Source: an uncultured Eubacterium sp.
GTDB taxonomy: Bacteria > Bacillota_A > Clostridia > Lachnospirales > Lachnospiraceae
NCBI GenBank assembly: GCA_947653505.1
Contig: CANTHI010000274.1
Coordinates: 1 to 5,548 of the forward strand
Reading direction: 5' to 3'
Length of the DNA: 5,548 nucleotides
The position numbers and the translations under genes are program-made. Below are positions 4,913 through 5,548 of this stretch, in pieces. The notes under the pieces are model-generated. The model was not told where the DNA came from. It did no database searches and saw nothing but the letters and a program-made list of their open reading frames with translations. The stretch's first letter is position 1. Each line of letters starts with the position of its first letter.

Positions 4913-5440
4913 GTGAATGGATGGGAATTATTTATTCCAAATAAGGAAATAACAGAAGAATTTGAAAATGCCATGAGTGTCAGCGGCTGGCCAGAGGTGA
5001 TACGTATACTGAGAGCGTCCGGACAACTGCTGCAGGACACACGAAACGGCGATGCAGACGGGGTTGCCGAAGGGCTGGACCGGGCGCATATGGAGGTAGC
5101 ACCGGTGCTGACTTATAATGACGAAAACTCTCTGGCATGTGCAATTGGTCTTGCTTATTACAGCGCAAGGAAAGATTACAGACTGATCAGAGAATTTCCT
5201 TCTGGAAAAGGTTTTGCAGACATTCTGTTTCTGCCATTACCCCATACAGGCAGGTCTGCGCTGGTGGTAGAACTGAAATATGGCAGGTCTGCAGGCAAAG
5301 CGATGCAGCAGATGGACAGACAATATATGCAGGTACTGGAAGGATATACAGGGGAGATTCTTCTTGTGGGGATAAATTACGACAGGCACCATCCGGATAA
5401 GCCACATAGTTGTCTGATTGAGAAATTAAGTATATCATGA
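4913..5440 (+). pseudogene. C-terminal PD-(D/E)XK nuclease domain of an AAA-ATPase-like protein, ATPase half missing
   Basis: The 175 residues match the tail of a large family in which an N-terminal AAA-ATPase-like domain is followed by a PD-(D/E)XK (PDDEXK_9-type) nuclease domain, usually over 500 residues together. Family function is not well known. Recognisable blocks are ELFIPNKEITEEFENAM (5-21), the NDENSLACAIGLAYYSAR segment (69-86) with E71, REFPSGKGFADILFLP (93-108) with D103, VVELKYG (118-124) with the E120-x-K122 pair, and EILLVGINYD (148-157). The nuclease core is therefore complete, while the Walker-type ATPase is absent: the VOC gene ends only 15 bases upstream. The start is a GTG with only a weak purine stretch (GGAAAAG, 4899-4905) before it. 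The VOC stop at 4895-4897 is in the same frame, with five sense codons before the GTG. I read this as a 5'-deleted remnant; a small functional nuclease cannot be excluded because the frame is undamaged for the full domain. Confidence 0.75.
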
Positions 5441-5548
5441 AATCATTAATATCGGGAGTTACTGGATTGGAAAATGCAACAATTTGCATAATAATGTTAC
5501 ATTTTGGCTATCCGGACGCTGGATGAGGGAACCGGCCCTGTTTCATTG
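5441..5548. other. Non-coding tail with a weak promoter-like element and a small inverted repeat
   Basis: No gene is supported in these 108 bases. TTGGAA (5467-5472) and AATAAT (5490-5495) are 17 bases apart and could form a weak + strand promoter for a gene beyond the window. Between them ATGCAA (5474-5479) and TTGCAT (5484-5489) form a perfect 6-base inverted repeat around CAAT, which could be an operator. Both are short enough to occur by chance in AT-rich DNA. Confidence 0.2.

Overview
The window looks like chromosomal DNA from a Gram-positive Clostridia, most likely a gut Lachnospiraceae. This rests on moderate GC, strong AGGAGG-type ribosome binding sites, and proteins of the Uma2, DinB, HD and AAA/PD-(D/E)XK types that are common there. 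The genus is an inference and cannot be fixed from the sequence. All recognisable genes are on the + strand.

Left part (1-1530): the C-terminal piece of a DinB-family protein, cut off by an in-frame stop at 18-20. It is followed by a likely two-gene operon: a Uma2-type PD-(D/E)XK protein with an unusually short N-terminus, and 12 bases later an HD-domain hydrolase. A plausible intrinsic terminator follows.

Middle part (1594-3148): a 349-residue protein with an N-terminal DinB-like four-helix domain and a C-terminal beta-rich domain that resembles PUA/EVE-type domains in layout. Next comes a small one-pass membrane protein of unknown function. It is followed by a striking composite palindrome (3018-3081) with a second hairpin nested inside its loop.

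Right part (3106-5548): a self-contained lactaldehyde reductase (fucO) unit, with a near-consensus sigma-A promoter (TAGACA, 17 bases, TATAAT), a strong ribosome binding site and a 15-bp terminator stem. No other fucose or rhamnose gene is visible. After it lie a 33-bp imperfect tandem repeat, a small VOC/glyoxalase-fold protein, and the C-terminal PD-(D/E)XK nuclease domain of a normally much larger AAA-ATPase-like protein whose ATPase half is absent.

The genes do not form one clear pathway. The region reads as a loose run of small accessory and housekeeping genes with at least two remnants (DinB fragment, AAA/PD-(D/E)XK tail). I see no CRISPR array, tRNA, rRNA, transposase or phage gene. 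I do not see a clearly new multi-gene system. The items most worth a second look are the DinB plus PUA/EVE-like fusion and the nested palindrome.
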